From assembly GCA_900755995.1 (NCBI GenBank), contig CAAEIM010000137.1:1-51428 (forward strand): DNA of 51,428 bases, read 5' to 3'. The number at the start of each line of letters is the position of its first letter. The stretch's first letter is position 1. A program made the translations under genes and the position numbers. The notes beneath the pieces were generated by a model, which saw only the letters and a list, made by a program, of their open reading frames with translations, was not told where the DNA came from and did not search any database. Of the stretch, positions 15,601 through 24,169 are shown piece by piece. This stretch comes from Clostridia bacterium (GTDB taxonomy: Bacteria > Bacillota > Clostridia > Oscillospirales > Acutalibacteraceae).

Positions 15601-17011
15601 ATGTATCCGTTATCTGACCGTTTACGACCTTTACTGCACCGATTTCGGTAATTTTGTCACGGTTAGCAGAAAGTCCCGTGGTTTCTATATCAAAGCAAAT
15701 GAATGTGCCGTTGAGCGGTTCTTCGCTGCCGCCATCAACAGATTCAACAAGGTCGTCCATAAAGTAAGCTTCCGTGCCGTAGATAACCTTGATTTTTTCG
15801 CCGTCCTTGTTGATTTTTTCCGCCGCCTTCATAGCGTCCGGAAAAGCCTGTGCAACACCGTGGTCTGTGATAGCAACTGCAGGATGCCCCCACTCGGCGG
15901 CTCTCTTTACAAGGTCACCGGCTGAGGTTACGGCGTCCATCTGCGACATATTGGTATGCAGATGAAGCTCTACACGCTTTTCCTCAGCCTTGTCAACAAC
16001 CTTAACCTTGCTTGCGGTGCCGATTGATCTCGCAATCAGCATAAGCTCGTTAGCATAGCGGTCATACTCTATATCGCCCGCAGCAACAATAGTATCACCC
16101 TTTTTCAAGTTGTCGAGCACAGCGGTTTCCTTTATAGTGTTTATTACCTTAACAGTAGTAGAACCTGAGTAATCCGTAATATCTATTATAAAAATATTTT
16201 TATCGCCTGATTTGGTGGTCTTTTTTTCGATGTCAAAAACATCGCCCCACACAAGTATTTTGCCCGTATCACCGCTGATAGAACTTATCGGAGCAAGCTT
16301 GCCTCTGATTGCCCTGCCGTAAAGAGGCTTAATTGAGGACTCAACAATTTGAGGAAGCAAAAATCTTCCTTCTCTTACTTCTATTTCCTGAACGGAATCG
16401 GCGGCTCTTTTTTCTTTAACGGAATTTGTTACTGCCTCATCACTGCCTGAGCTTACCTCCTGCTCAAGACGTTCTCTTTGAATTTTTTCTGCGGCATTTT
16501 TCATTGCCTGCATATATTCTTCGCTCTCTGCATCAACCTCAAGCGTACCTGTGTAAATGATATTGATTTGTGTAGAAAATTCCTGCGCCACAAGTTTTTT
16601 TAAAGCCTTGTCAAAACCTTTGTTGTCTAAAAGGCTTTTACCGCCGTTATTAAGTGAGATTTGCAAATTACCTTCCTCATAGGTAACAAATGCGTTGTTA
16701 AGCGTTCCGTTGATACTCGGAATATCACGTTTAACAGCCTTATACAGCTCAGGAAAGTAATCTGCTGAAAAAAGCTTTGGGTCAAACACGGGACATATTC
16801 TTACAGTGCCGAGATTTAATTCCGATTTAGAAATTTGTTTTTCAGCCACAAAAATACTATCCCTCATCACAAGACTGCCAACCCTGACAGTCATTGTGAT
16901 TGAGCGATTGTTTATGTTTATATTTAGCTTTAATAGCTCTCCGCAAGCTATATCATCGGAGAGTGGTTTATCCGCAAGATACGGATTATAGACTTCGCCA
17001 AGTGTTTTCAT
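12644..17011 (-). CDS. polC: DNA polymerase III alpha subunit, PolC type
   Basis: Replicative polymerase of low-GC Gram-positives with built-in proofreading. 1455 residues, full length. In order: an N-terminal region and OB fold (~220-330); a PHP domain starting VELHLHTNMSQMDAV (~345), interrupted by the DnaQ-like exonuclease FICFDIETTGLS (~435-600); the PHP remainder; a zinc ribbon CPNCKH...CPECGT (~920); polymerase palm and fingers including GQHPGGMVVVP (~1055); and a C-terminal QMSLF clamp-binding peptide at the very end. The start ATG follows AAGGAAGA. It is the penultimate gene of the pyrH operon, 17 nt after ispG. Confidence 0.97.
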   Translation of the reverse strand: MKTLGEVYNPYLADKPLSDDIACGELLKLNININNRSITMTVRVGSLVMRDSIFVAEKQISKSELNLGTVRICPVFDPKLFSADYFPELYKAVKRDIPSINGTLNNAFVTYEEGNLQISLNNGGKSLLDNKGFDKALKKLVAQEFSTQINIIYTGTLEVDAESEEYMQAMKNAAEKIQRERLEQEVSSGSDEAVTNSVKEKRAADSVQEIEVREGRFLLPQIVESSIKPLYGRAIRGKLAPISSISGDTGKILVWGDVFDIEKKTTKSGDKNIFIIDITDYSGSTTVKVINTIKETAVLDNLKKGDTIVAAGDIEYDRYANELMLIARSIGTASKVKVVDKAEEKRVELHLHTNMSQMDAVTSAGDLVKRAAEWGHPAVAITDHGVAQAFPDAMKAAEKINKDGEKIKVIYGTEAYFMDDLVESVDGGSEEPLNGTFICFDIETTGLSANRDKITEIGAVKVVNGQITDTFSTFANPDMPIPSKITELTGITDAMVKDAPSQSEAVTAFLEFVGDNVLVAHNAPFDTSFIRKACENMNREYNYTSIDTVAISRAILTDIKNCKLGTVAKFLRLGDFNHHRATDDAEMLAKIFINLCTRLTDDYHITKTNEINTQIAGGGDFKKLPTYHQIILVKNLTGLKNLYKLISYAHLTYFYKKPRIPKSELIKHREGLIIGSACCAGQLYQAILMGKPWPEIKAIASFYDYLEIQPAGNNNFMIREGRFANETELHEIDKTIVKLGKELGKPVCATCDVHFMDPKDADYRKILMAGQGYKDAEDQAPLYLRTTAEMLREFEYLGKEKAYEVVVTNPRKIADMCESILPIPKGTFPPNIEGAEEELVSITWERAKAKYGDPLPEIVKARLDKELNSITTYGFSVLYMTAQKLVADSEAHGYLVGSRGSVGSSFVATMSGISEVNPLCPHYICPNCKHSEFITDGSYGSGFDMPPKNCPECGTLMEQDGHEIPFETFLGFKGDKVPDIDLNFSGEYQSKSHRYTEELFGKNNVFKAGTISTVAEKTAIGYVKGYAGDKGIILHKAEIKRLALGCTGVKRTTGQHPGGMVVVPRTNEVYDFCPVQHPANDMKSDNITTHFDFHSIHDTITKLDELGHDVPTIYHYLELYTGIPVMKVSMSDPDVMSLFTSTKALGVTPEDIGSETGTFSLPECGTSFVRGMLVEAKPKTFTDLLQIAGLSHGTGVWLGNAQELIHNKTCDISSVIGTRDSIMTYLMHKGLEPGMAFKIMEIVRKGNATKLLTEEHFKAMRDNNVPEWYIDSCMKIQYMFPKAHAAAYMISTLRLGWYKVHKPVEYYAAYFTVRSDNLDGVVLMRGHQAVKDRMNLIKQKQSAHEASAKEEQEFATLQIVNEMLARKIEVLPVDIYKSEAKMFKVEDGKIRLPFSTIPGLGESAAISLAESGKINTYLSIEDMQVKTKVSKAIIESLKSVGALDGLPESSQMSLF

Positions 17012-17028
17012 ATTCTTCCTTATCAGAA

Positions 17029-18072
17029 TTATAATTTTTCGACTTCTTCTATAAGAGCGTCAACAAGCTGCTCCTCAGAAACTTTTCTAATGATTTCGCC
17101 TTTTTTAAATACAAGACCGCAGCCGTCGCCGCCTGCAATACCTATATCAGCCTCTCTTGCCTCTCCCGGACCATTTACAACACAGCCCATAACAGCAACC
17201 TTAATATTTTTTTTGCAGTCTTTAAGCCTGTTTTCAACCTCGCCTGCTATCTTTACAAGATCAATCCTTGTTCTGCCGCAGGTCGGACAGGATACAAATT
17301 GTACTCCACTGTTTTTAAGATTGAGAGCCTTTAATATATCATTGGCGGCATAAATCTCCTTTATAGGATCAGCGGTAAGGGAAACACGGATTGTGTCGCC
17401 GATACCATGCAGTAAAAGTGAGCCTATGCCTGCGGCTGACTTAATAATGCCCATTCTCTCAGTGCCTGCCTCGGTAACTCCGAGATGAAGCGGATAATCG
17501 CACTGCTGTGCGGCAAGCTCATACGCTTCAACCATAAACGGAACGGTGGAGCTTTTCATAGACAGCACTATATCGTCAAAATCAAATTTTTCGAGCAAAG
17601 AAGCGTGATACAACGCACTGTCGCAAAGCGCCTGCGGTGTGGGATGACCGTACTTTGCAAGGATTTCCCTTTCAAGTGAGCCTGAATTGACTCCGATTCT
17701 TATTGGAATACCTCTCTGGCGGCAGGCATCGGCAACAGCCTTCACCCTGTCGTCAGAACCTATATTTCCCGGATTGATGCGGATTTTGTCAACTCCTGCC
17801 GCACAGGATTCAAGAGCTAATTTATAATCAAAATGAATATCTGCGACAACCGGAATATTAACAGCTTCTTTAAGAGCAGGAATAAGTCTTACCGCATCCA
17901 TATTAGGTATAGCCGCTCTGATTATCTGACAGCCTGCTTTTTCAAGCTCTACAGCCTGTTTAACCGAGCCTTCAATGTCGGTTGACGGCACATTGAGCAT
18001 TGACTGTACGCTCACCTGTGCTCCTCCACCGATTAATAAATTTCCAACCTTAACCTGTTTTTTACTTCCCAC
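17029..18072 (-). CDS. ispG: 4-hydroxy-3-methylbut-2-enyl-diphosphate synthase IspG
   Basis: Penultimate MEP-pathway enzyme, an Fe-S protein converting MEcPP to HMBPP. Domains: a TIM barrel with VQSMLNVPSTDIEG, VVADIHFDYKLAL and KIRINPGNIGS, then a C-terminal cluster domain with CPTCGRT and CVVNGPGEA supplying the cysteines. Start: the frame opens at 18126, but AGGAGG lies 7 nt before GTG 18072. Starting there gives 347 residues and removes an unlikely Cys-rich N-terminus that overlaps rseP. It sits between rseP and polC with 16-17 nt gaps. Confidence 0.94.
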   Translation of the reverse strand: MGSKKQVKVGNLLIGGGAQVSVQSMLNVPSTDIEGSVKQAVELEKAGCQIIRAAIPNMDAVRLIPALKEAVNIPVVADIHFDYKLALESCAAGVDKIRINPGNIGSDDRVKAVADACRQRGIPIRIGVNSGSLEREILAKYGHPTPQALCDSALYHASLLEKFDFDDIVLSMKSSTVPFMVEAYELAAQQCDYPLHLGVTEAGTERMGIIKSAAGIGSLLLHGIGDTIRVSLTADPIKEIYAANDILKALNLKNSGVQFVSCPTCGRTRIDLVKIAGEVENRLKDCKKNIKVAVMGCVVNGPGEAREADIGIAGGDGCGLVFKKGEIIRKVSEEQLVDALIEEVEKL

Positions 18073-18088
18073 AACGATTCCTCCTGTG

Positions 18089-19462
18089 CTACATTGTAAT
18101 CTGCCCTGTGAACAGCTGCCACACATCCTTAAATGTTACAACTATCATAAATATCATCAGAATTATAAATCCGGCTGAATTAACATAACCTTCAATCTTT
18201 CTCGGTATCGGCTTTCTGAATATCCACTCAATAAGCAGGAACAAAAATCTGCCGCCGTCGAGTGCAGGGAAAGGAAGCATATTGAAAATACCGAGGTTTA
18301 TTGTAATCAAAGTCATTACATTTAAAATATTAAATACAGCCGAGCCAAAGTTGACCTCAAGACCCTGAGAAGCAACCTGAGTTACGGCGGACACTACGCC
18401 AACAGGACCTGACAAATCTTTAAATCCGAATTTGCCCTGAACTATCCACACAAGCGACTGCCAAACCATTCTGCCAACAGAATAGGTTTCTGAAAATCCC
18501 TGAGAGATTACTGAAGTAAAGTTTTTTTCAATAGGCTCAACGTAAAAATCAATAGAAACCGAGGGTTTATCAGCCTCTTTATCCTCTTGATCTTTGTAGT
18601 AGGTGAAAAACTGAACATCCTCAAGCTCAACTTCCTCACCGTCTCTTATAACTGTTAAATCTGCCACATATCTTTGACGTGTGTCCTTCTCGGAAATTAC
18701 AGGAAGTTCATAGTCAGCAATACCTGCAGCTTTGTAAAGCTCATCGACAGAAGCATTAAGGATGCTGAGTGCCTCCTGTTTATCGGCTGCTCCGTTGATT
18801 TTAACACAATCTTTTGTGACAATATCATAATACTTTAAAAGTGTATCATCATCGGGATTTTGCTCTTTCACAATGTTGCCGTAGGCTGTGGTGAGAGCGT
18901 TTGCACAGTCCTGCTTATATACCGAAAGGGATTTGCCGTCAACATCTTCACAGTTTACACCTACAAAAGAAAATGATAAATCTTTTGAGTTGTAAATGTT
19001 ATAACCGTTTACCTTAGTAATTGTATCGCCAACCTGCAATCCGCAGTTTGCAGAATAAGAACGTGGATCAAACTGCGCAATCGTTGTAGATGAGAACGCA
19101 TCCTGCGGAATAACCATAATAAAAGAAAAAATTATACCGAGAATTATATTCATCGTTGCACCGGCAATAACAACAATCATTCTTTTCCAAACCTTTGCAT
19201 TATTAAATGCTCTCGGTTCAGGACTTTCTTCGTCCTCTCCCTCCATTGCGCAAAAGCCGCCTATGGGAAAAAGCCTGAGAGAATAACGAGTTTCTCCCTT
19301 TTTAAAGCTAAAAATTTTCGGCCCCATTCCGAGCGCAAATTCATTTACCTTAATGCCTGAAAGCTTAGCGGTAATGAAATGTCCGAACTCGTGAAAAAAT
19401 ATAATCATTTCAAAAAGCAGCACACCAATTACTACCAAAGCTATAGTTACTAATATTTGCAT
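18089..19462 (-). CDS. rseP: RIP metalloprotease RseP (site-2 protease)
   Basis: Intramembrane zinc protease that cuts anti-sigma factors and other membrane proteins. 457 residues. HEFGH at residues 24-28 in the first helix, the second-site motif LDGGR near residue 400, four membrane helices, and a PDZ-like domain (~125-330) between helices two and three. The PDZ region is longer than in many homologues, with an acidic Asp/Glu-rich insertion (YKDQEDKEADKPS). Its usual Gram-positive place next to dxr, cdsA and uppS supports the call. The ribosome binding site is weak (GGAG about 14 nt upstream). Confidence 0.93.
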   Translation of the reverse strand: MQILVTIALVVIGVLLFEMIIFFHEFGHFITAKLSGIKVNEFALGMGPKIFSFKKGETRYSLRLFPIGGFCAMEGEDEESPEPRAFNNAKVWKRMIVVIAGATMNIILGIIFSFIMVIPQDAFSSTTIAQFDPRSYSANCGLQVGDTITKVNGYNIYNSKDLSFSFVGVNCEDVDGKSLSVYKQDCANALTTAYGNIVKEQNPDDDTLLKYYDIVTKDCVKINGAADKQEALSILNASVDELYKAAGIADYELPVISEKDTRQRYVADLTVIRDGEEVELEDVQFFTYYKDQEDKEADKPSVSIDFYVEPIEKNFTSVISQGFSETYSVGRMVWQSLVWIVQGKFGFKDLSGPVGVVSAVTQVASQGLEVNFGSAVFNILNVMTLITINLGIFNMLPFPALDGGRFLFLLIEWIFRKPIPRKIEGYVNSAGFIILMIFMIVVTFKDVWQLFTGQITM

Positions 19463-19504
19463 ATTCGGTCGATCAACTCCAGATAAAAATTCCGCAAAAT
19501 ATAT

Positions 19505-20656
19505 TTATATGTTTACCGTTTTTCTTACAAATTCTCTTGCCAGAGCATCTGCGTTTAACACATCCTCAACTTTTTTTTGATTTACAGTCTTAACGGCGTT
19601 AAGTGACTCTGTTACAAGGCTGCCTATTTCCAAAAAGGAGATTTTCCCTTTACGGAACAAAGCATTTGCTTCCTCGTTAGCACCGTTTACCACAGCCGTT
19701 GCAGTTCCGCCGATTTTTAAAGCCTTTTTACAGGCTGTAAGACATTCAAAGGTATCATAATCCGGCTCATAAAATGTCATTTTTGCAATATCGGCAAGCC
19801 TTAATTCGCCAACCGGCGAATCATAGCGGTCGGGATATGTAACAGCGTACTGAATTGGGATTCGCATATCAGGCAACCCAAGCTGAGCAATTACGGAATT
19901 ATCGTCATACTCTACAAGCGAATGAATAATGCTTTCACGGTGAACAACAACATCAATTCTGTCGCCTTCAACATTGAAAAGTCTGCTTGCCTCGATAATT
20001 TCAAGTCCCTTGTTCATCATAGTAGCGGAGTCAATGGTTATCTTAGCGCCCATACTCCAGTTCGGGTGATTGAGAGCCTGCTCAACTGTAACTCCTTGCA
20101 GCTCATCACGGCTTTTGCCGAAAAACGGCCCACCCGAAGCTGTAAGAATCAGCTTTTTCAAAGCCTTGTTTTCAGGCATACCCTGCAAGCACTGAAAAAT
20201 TGCCGAATGCTCGCTGTCAACGGGCAAGAGCCTTACATTATTGTTTTTAACTGCGTCTGTTACAAGATGACCTCCCGCAACAAGAGTTTCCTTGTTGGCA
20301 AGGGCTATATCCTTCTTGGCATTAGCTGCTGCGATTGTAGGCAAAAGTCCTACCATTCCAACAACAGAATTGAGAATAAGCTCACATTCAGCTTCGGTTG
20401 CAGCTGCAATAAGACCGTCCATTCCCGAAAGAACGGATGTGTCTGTATCCTTTACTGCAAGCCTTAACTCCTTTGCTTTATCCTCATCATAAAGAACCGC
20501 TATGCGTGGTTTATATTTTCTGATTTGCTCCTCAATCAGCCTTACATTTGAATGTGCCGTAAGCGCAGTGACATTCAAGCCGAGCTTATCGACAACATCA
20601 AGAGTCTGCGTACCGATTGAACCTGTAGAGCCTAATATAGAAATATTTTTTATCAT
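19505..20656 (-). CDS. dxr: 1-deoxy-D-xylulose-5-phosphate reductoisomerase Dxr
   Basis: Second MEP-pathway step, DXP to MEP with NADPH. 383 residues. The Rossmann loop GSTGSIGTQTLDVV is at ~9-22, NKETLVAGG is the metal/substrate region, and the catalytic lid region is TASGGPFFG and HPNWSMGAKITIDSATMMNKGLE (shown in part). Its short 3-nt distance from cdsA and 42-nt gap to rseP keep it in the pyrH operon. Confidence 0.96.
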   Translation of the reverse strand: MIKNISILGSTGSIGTQTLDVVDKLGLNVTALTAHSNVRLIEEQIRKYKPRIAVLYDEDKAKELRLAVKDTDTSVLSGMDGLIAAATEAECELILNSVVGMVGLLPTIAAANAKKDIALANKETLVAGGHLVTDAVKNNNVRLLPVDSEHSAIFQCLQGMPENKALKKLILTASGGPFFGKSRDELQGVTVEQALNHPNWSMGAKITIDSATMMNKGLEIIEASRLFNVEGDRIDVVVHRESIIHSLVEYDDNSVIAQLGLPDMRIPIQYAVTYPDRYDSPVGELRLADIAKMTFYEPDYDTFECLTACKKALKIGGTATAVVNGANEEANALFRKGKISFLEIGSLVTESLNAVKTVNQKKVEDVLNADALAREFVRKTVNI

Positions 20657-20659
20657 AAA

Positions 20660-21490
20660 TTACACCACCGTAACAAAAGGCAAGAAGTGATTTACAGCCA
20701 GCATTATAGGTGCTGTAAAAATAATACTGTCAAATCTGTCGAGCATTCCGCCGTGCCCGGGGAAAATAGAGCTGTAGTCCTTAATACCTACACTCCTTTT
20801 GATGAGCGAAAAGCTCAAATCGCCTATAATAGACACAACAGCATCTAAAACTCCGAGAATTATCAGTGCTGCAAAACTATAGCTATACCCCGGTGTAATA
20901 AGAAAAGCAAAAAGTGCACCGAGTGCCACGGCAGAAACAACACAGAAAATTATTCCGCCAACCGCACCCTCAACTGTCTTTTTGGGGCTGACATCGGGGC
21001 ACAGCTTATGCTTTCCAAAGCTTGCGCCGATAAAAAATCCCCCGGCATCAGCCATCCACGGAATAGCAAATATTGCGGAAAAATAGAAGCTGATAGGCTT
21101 ACAGCTCAGGCACAATGCAGATAAAGCACTCATGCCAAAGGTAATAAGCAGTGTGCCGAACATTGCATATGCAAAGTCACGGTAATTCATTTGTCTGTGA
21201 TTTAAAATCAGCATCACAAACCCGACAATCATAAACGCTGTAAGCGCTATATAAACAAAGCCCGTATTTAAAATTACAGGAATTACCGCTGAAAATAGTA
21301 TGCACGGGGCAGAAATAAAATATTTTTTGAGCAGTTTGTTTGCGTGTAAATATTCACCTGTCATAAATGCCGTTACAGCAGAAACGGCAAAGGCAATTAC
21401 AAGCGGCTGCATTTCCCCAAAAAATAATAAAACAAGGAGAATGGATATGCCGACAACTGCTGTAAGAAGTCTTGCTTTTAATGATTTCAT
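20660..21490 (-). CDS. cdsA: Phosphatidate cytidylyltransferase CdsA
   Basis: Makes CDP-diacylglycerol for phospholipid synthesis. 276 residues with about seven membrane helices. The C-terminal signature SLIKRSVGIKDYSSIFPGHGG...DRFDS (shown in part) is the CDP-alcohol synthase motif, and SPKKTVEGAVGG precedes it. It lies between uppS (16-nt gap) and dxr (3-nt gap). Confidence 0.95.
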   Translation of the reverse strand: MKSLKARLLTAVVGISILLVLLFFGEMQPLVIAFAVSAVTAFMTGEYLHANKLLKKYFISAPCILFSAVIPVILNTGFVYIALTAFMIVGFVMLILNHRQMNYRDFAYAMFGTLLITFGMSALSALCLSCKPISFYFSAIFAIPWMADAGGFFIGASFGKHKLCPDVSPKKTVEGAVGGIIFCVVSAVALGALFAFLITPGYSYSFAALIILGVLDAVVSIIGDLSFSLIKRSVGIKDYSSIFPGHGGMLDRFDSIIFTAPIMLAVNHFLPFVTVV

Positions 21491-21506
21491 CTAATCAACC
21501 TGCTTT

Positions 21507-22250
21507 TTATACTCCGCCGAAGCGCCTGCTTCTGGAGGAGTATATATTAATAGCTTCGTCCAGATCCGATTTTTCAAAATCCGGCCACAGCTTATTCATA
21601 ATAACAAACTCGGTGTATGCAGACTGCCAAAGCAAAAAGTTTGAAATTCTGTGCTCACCGCTCGGTCTGATAATCAAATCCGGATCAGGCTGCCCTGAAG
21701 TATAGAGATAGCTTGAAAAAATCTGTTCGTCAATGCTTTCAGGCTCAAGTCTGCCGTTTTTAACATCTGAGCTGATGTTTTTTACAGCTCTGAGAATTTC
21801 ATCACGGCTGCCGTAATTCATAGCAATGTTAAGCACCATACCGTCACGATCTTTTGAGCTTTCCTCATTTTCAATCATCAGTTTTTGCAAATCCTCGCTG
21901 AAATGTGACTTATCTCCGATAAACTTTACAACTATGCTGTCGTCCTTAAAATCTTCAAGCGCCTCATTAAGATAGGATTTAAACAGCTTCATAAGGGAAT
22001 CTACCTCGTCGTTGGGGCGCTTCCAGTTTTCAGTTGAAAAAGCGTAAACAGTAAGATATTTTATACCTATATCTGAGCAATATCTGGTGATTTTACGAAA
22101 GGTTTTTGCTCCCTCTCTATGACCGACAGAGCGTGGCATATTACGCTTTTTTGCCCACCTGCCGTTGCCGTCCATTATAATACCTATGTGCTCGGGGAGA
22201 ATTTTATCCTTTTTTTCAGGCTCCTGCGATTTTGAATTCCAAAACGCCAT
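21507..22250 (-). CDS. uppS: Isoprenyl transferase (undecaprenyl diphosphate synthase) UppS
   Basis: Extends farnesyl diphosphate with IPP units to make the lipid carrier for cell-wall synthesis. 247 residues. The catalytic Asp is in IIMDGNGRWAKKR (~28), then the substrate region GHREGAKTFRKI, YAFSTENWKRP, and the C-terminal DLIIRPSGEHRISNFLLWQSAYTEF (shown in part). A ~20-residue charged N-terminal extension (WNSKSQEPEKKDK) precedes the core. The binding site GGAGATG is within the frr 3' end, 1 nt gap. Confidence 0.95.
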   Translation of the reverse strand: MAFWNSKSQEPEKKDKILPEHIGIIMDGNGRWAKKRNMPRSVGHREGAKTFRKITRYCSDIGIKYLTVYAFSTENWKRPNDEVDSLMKLFKSYLNEALEDFKDDSIVVKFIGDKSHFSEDLQKLMIENEESSKDRDGMVLNIAMNYGSRDEILRAVKNISSDVKNGRLEPESIDEQIFSSYLYTSGQPDPDLIIRPSGEHRISNFLLWQSAYTEFVIMNKLWPDFEKSDLDEAINIYSSRSRRFGGV

Positions 22251-22251
22251 A

Positions 22252-22806
22252 TTACATCTCCAAAATTTCTTTCTGTTTAGTTGCCGAAATGCTGTCTATT
22301 TTCTTAACAAATTTGTCTGTAAGCTCCTGAGCCTTTTTCTCGCCCTGCTTTAAATCGTCCTCGGTAAGCTCTCCGCTCTTTTTCATAGCTTTAAGCTTAT
22401 CTATAAGCTCACGGCGTACATTTCTTACCTGAACCTTTGTGTCCTCGGAAATCTTCATAATATCCTTAACTATTTCCTTACGTCTGTCCTCTGTGAGTGG
22501 CGGGAATACAAGGCGGATTACCTTGCCGTCATTCTGTGGGTTAATGCCAATATCAGACGTATTGATAGCCTTTTCAATCTGTCTTAAAACAGACATATCC
22601 CAAGGCTGAATAGTAAGTGTTCTCGCCTCTGTAACCGATACCGCTGCAAGCTGATTTACAGGTGTGGGCGCTCCGTAGTAATCAACCTTTACCTTGTCAA
22701 GAACAGCAGGATTAGCTCTGCCTGCTCTTATTTCAGAAAACTCCTGCTGCATATGAGAAACTCTTCTGTCCATTGAATCAGAAGCCTTGTTGATTTGTGT
22801 CTGCAT
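22252..22806 (-). CDS. frr: Ribosome recycling factor
   Basis: Splits post-termination ribosomes with EF-G. The frame is open to 22878, but the normal ~185-residue length and CGGAGGGA seven nt upstream place the start at ATG 22806 (184 residues). Seen: EFSEIRAGRANPAVLDKVKV, YYGAPTPVNQLA, QPWDMSVLRQIEKAI and the C-terminal helix DLKQGEKKAQELTDKFVKKID, all usual RRF features. It follows pyrH by 29 nt, the standard bacterial order. Confidence 0.96.
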   Translation of the reverse strand: MQTQINKASDSMDRRVSHMQQEFSEIRAGRANPAVLDKVKVDYYGAPTPVNQLAAVSVTEARTLTIQPWDMSVLRQIEKAINTSDIGINPQNDGKVIRLVFPPLTEDRRKEIVKDIMKISEDTKVQVRNVRRELIDKLKAMKKSGELTEDDLKQGEKKAQELTDKFVKKIDSISATKQKEILEM

Positions 22807-22835
22807 AAATATTCCCTCCGTATATATTAATTTTA

Positions 22836-23549
22836 TTAGTCTATAGCATCTACTACAGTGCCGATATTTTCGCCGCATACCGCACGATAAATGTTTTCAG
22901 GATCTTCAATGCTGAATACAAGCACAGGAAGGTTGTTATCCTTGCAAAGTGAAGCAGCAGTGCTGTCCATAACCGCAAGATCCTTGTTAAGCACTTCGTG
23001 GAAAGAAACAACGTCATATTTCTTGGCGTCAGGATTTGACTTAGGATCACTGTCATACACGCCGTCAACCATTGTAGCCTTCATCATAATGTCAGCTTCA
23101 ATCTCATTAGCTCTGAGAGCTGCCGCTGTGTCTGTACTGAAGAACGGGTTTCCTGTGCCGCAGCCAAAAATTACTACCTTACCCGATTCAAGATGGCACA
23201 TTGCCTTGTTGCGGATATATGGCTCTGCAACCTGGCGCATAGAAATAGCTGTCTGCACTCTTACTATGCAGCCAAGCTGCTCAAGTGCGTCTGCAACACC
23301 AAGAGCGTTGATTGCGGTTGCCAGCATACCCATATGGTCAGCCCTTGTTCTGTCCATATCGCCTGAGCTTCTGCCTCTCCAGAAGTTGCCGCCTCCGACA
23401 ACAATGCCTACCTGTACTCCGGCATCCACACATTTTTTGATTGGTTTACATATTTCAACAACTCTATCGAAGTCTATTCCTGTTTTCTGATCACCTGCAA
23501 GTGATTCGCCTGAAAGTTTTAATAAAATTCTGCTGTATTTTGGTTTCAC
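22836..23549 (-). CDS. pyrH: Uridylate kinase PyrH
   Basis: Phosphorylates UMP to UDP; amino-acid-kinase fold, normally hexameric and controlled by UTP and GTP. 237 residues. KLSGESLAGDQ, VGIVVGGGNFWRGR, the MGMLATAINALGVADALEQ helix, and GTGNPFFSTDTAAALRA are family signatures. The start codon is GTG 23549 with AGAGGTG seven nt upstream. It is the first gene of an eight-gene operon reaching polC, with a promoter just upstream. Confidence 0.96.
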   Translation of the reverse strand: MKPKYSRILLKLSGESLAGDQKTGIDFDRVVEICKPIKKCVDAGVQVGIVVGGGNFWRGRSSGDMDRTRADHMGMLATAINALGVADALEQLGCIVRVQTAISMRQVAEPYIRNKAMCHLESGKVVIFGCGTGNPFFSTDTAAALRANEIEADIMMKATMVDGVYDSDPKSNPDAKKYDVVSFHEVLNKDLAVMDSTAASLCKDNNLPVLVFSIEDPENIYRAVCGENIGTVVDAID

Positions 23550-23584
23550 AACTTAGCACCTCTCTGTGTAATATAATTACTATA

Positions 23585-23613
23585 ATAATACTATAAAACT
23601 GCAGTTTTGTAAA
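23585..23613 (-). promoter_or_regulatory. Promoter of the pyrH operon
   Basis: Minus strand TTTACA (23613-23608) and TATTAT (23590-23585) with a 17-nt spacer. A perfect 14-nt palindrome AAAACTGCAGTTTT (23595-23608) fills most of the spacer and could be a regulator site. Confidence 0.65.
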
Positions 23614-23618
23614 GAAAA

Positions 23619-24107
23619 TTATGACAACATTTTCCTGTTAATACTGTTTATTTTTTTATTACTTTGAATTATCTCCAATATCAGATTCTCAAAAGCGGCT
23701 TTAAACCTTAAATTATCCTCAGCCGTGCGCTTCTTATGCCCTTTAATATGGTTTTTTGAAGATGACATACGTGCTTTTTTATTGATATGTCTTTCCATAA
23801 GCAGACCGTCAATGTTATCATCAGTAAACACTCTGCCCGATTGATGAATTGCATATCCGCCTTTGCCAAGCACAAGAGCCGCCACTCCGTAATCCTGAGT
23901 CACTGCAATATCGCCGCTTTGGCATAAATTTGCAAGAGCAATATCCACTGCATCCGCTCCTGCACCTATCACCTTAATTTCGCTGTAATCTGAGGAAAGA
24001 ATATGATTTGTGTCGCAGAGAAGAATCACTGAAATTTTGTACTTTTTCGCAATTTCTTCAACCTCTCTTACAACAGGACATGCGTCGGCATCTACCAATA
24101 TTTTCAA
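23619..24107 (-). CDS. YaiI/YqxD family protein (DUF188)
   Basis: 162 residues. KILVDADACPVVREVEEIA at the N-terminus and the later GDIAVTQDYGVAALVL define the DUF188 family, with a PIN-like nuclease fold and conserved aspartates (Asp6, Asp8 and the Asp of TQDYG). The basic tail region (MSSSKNHIKGHKKRTAEDN) is also typical. The biochemical role is not established. The start is TTG 24107, with AAGGAGGG about 6 nt upstream. A hairpin separates it from the fusion gene upstream, so it is likely expressed weakly by read-through or from its own promoter. Confidence 0.88.
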   Translation of the reverse strand: MKILVDADACPVVREVEEIAKKYKISVILLCDTNHILSSDYSEIKVIGAGADAVDIALANLCQSGDIAVTQDYGVAALVLGKGGYAIHQSGRVFTDDNIDGLLMERHINKKARMSSSKNHIKGHKKRTAEDNLRFKAAFENLILEIIQSNKKINSINRKMLS

Positions 24108-24125
24108 TTTATCCCTCCTTGCAGA

Positions 24126-24156
24126 AAACGGACTTGATAAGGTGTCAAGCCCGTTT
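24126..24156 (-). terminator. Terminator between the sigma/cyclophilin gene and the DUF188 gene
   Basis: AAACGGACTTGA (24126-24137) pairs with TCAAGCCCGTTT (24145-24156) with one mismatch and a 7-nt loop. On the minus strand TTTTCTGC follows, a short U-tract, immediately before the DUF188 ribosome binding site. Confidence 0.6.
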
Positions 24157-24169
24157 TTAGTTTTAAGTT

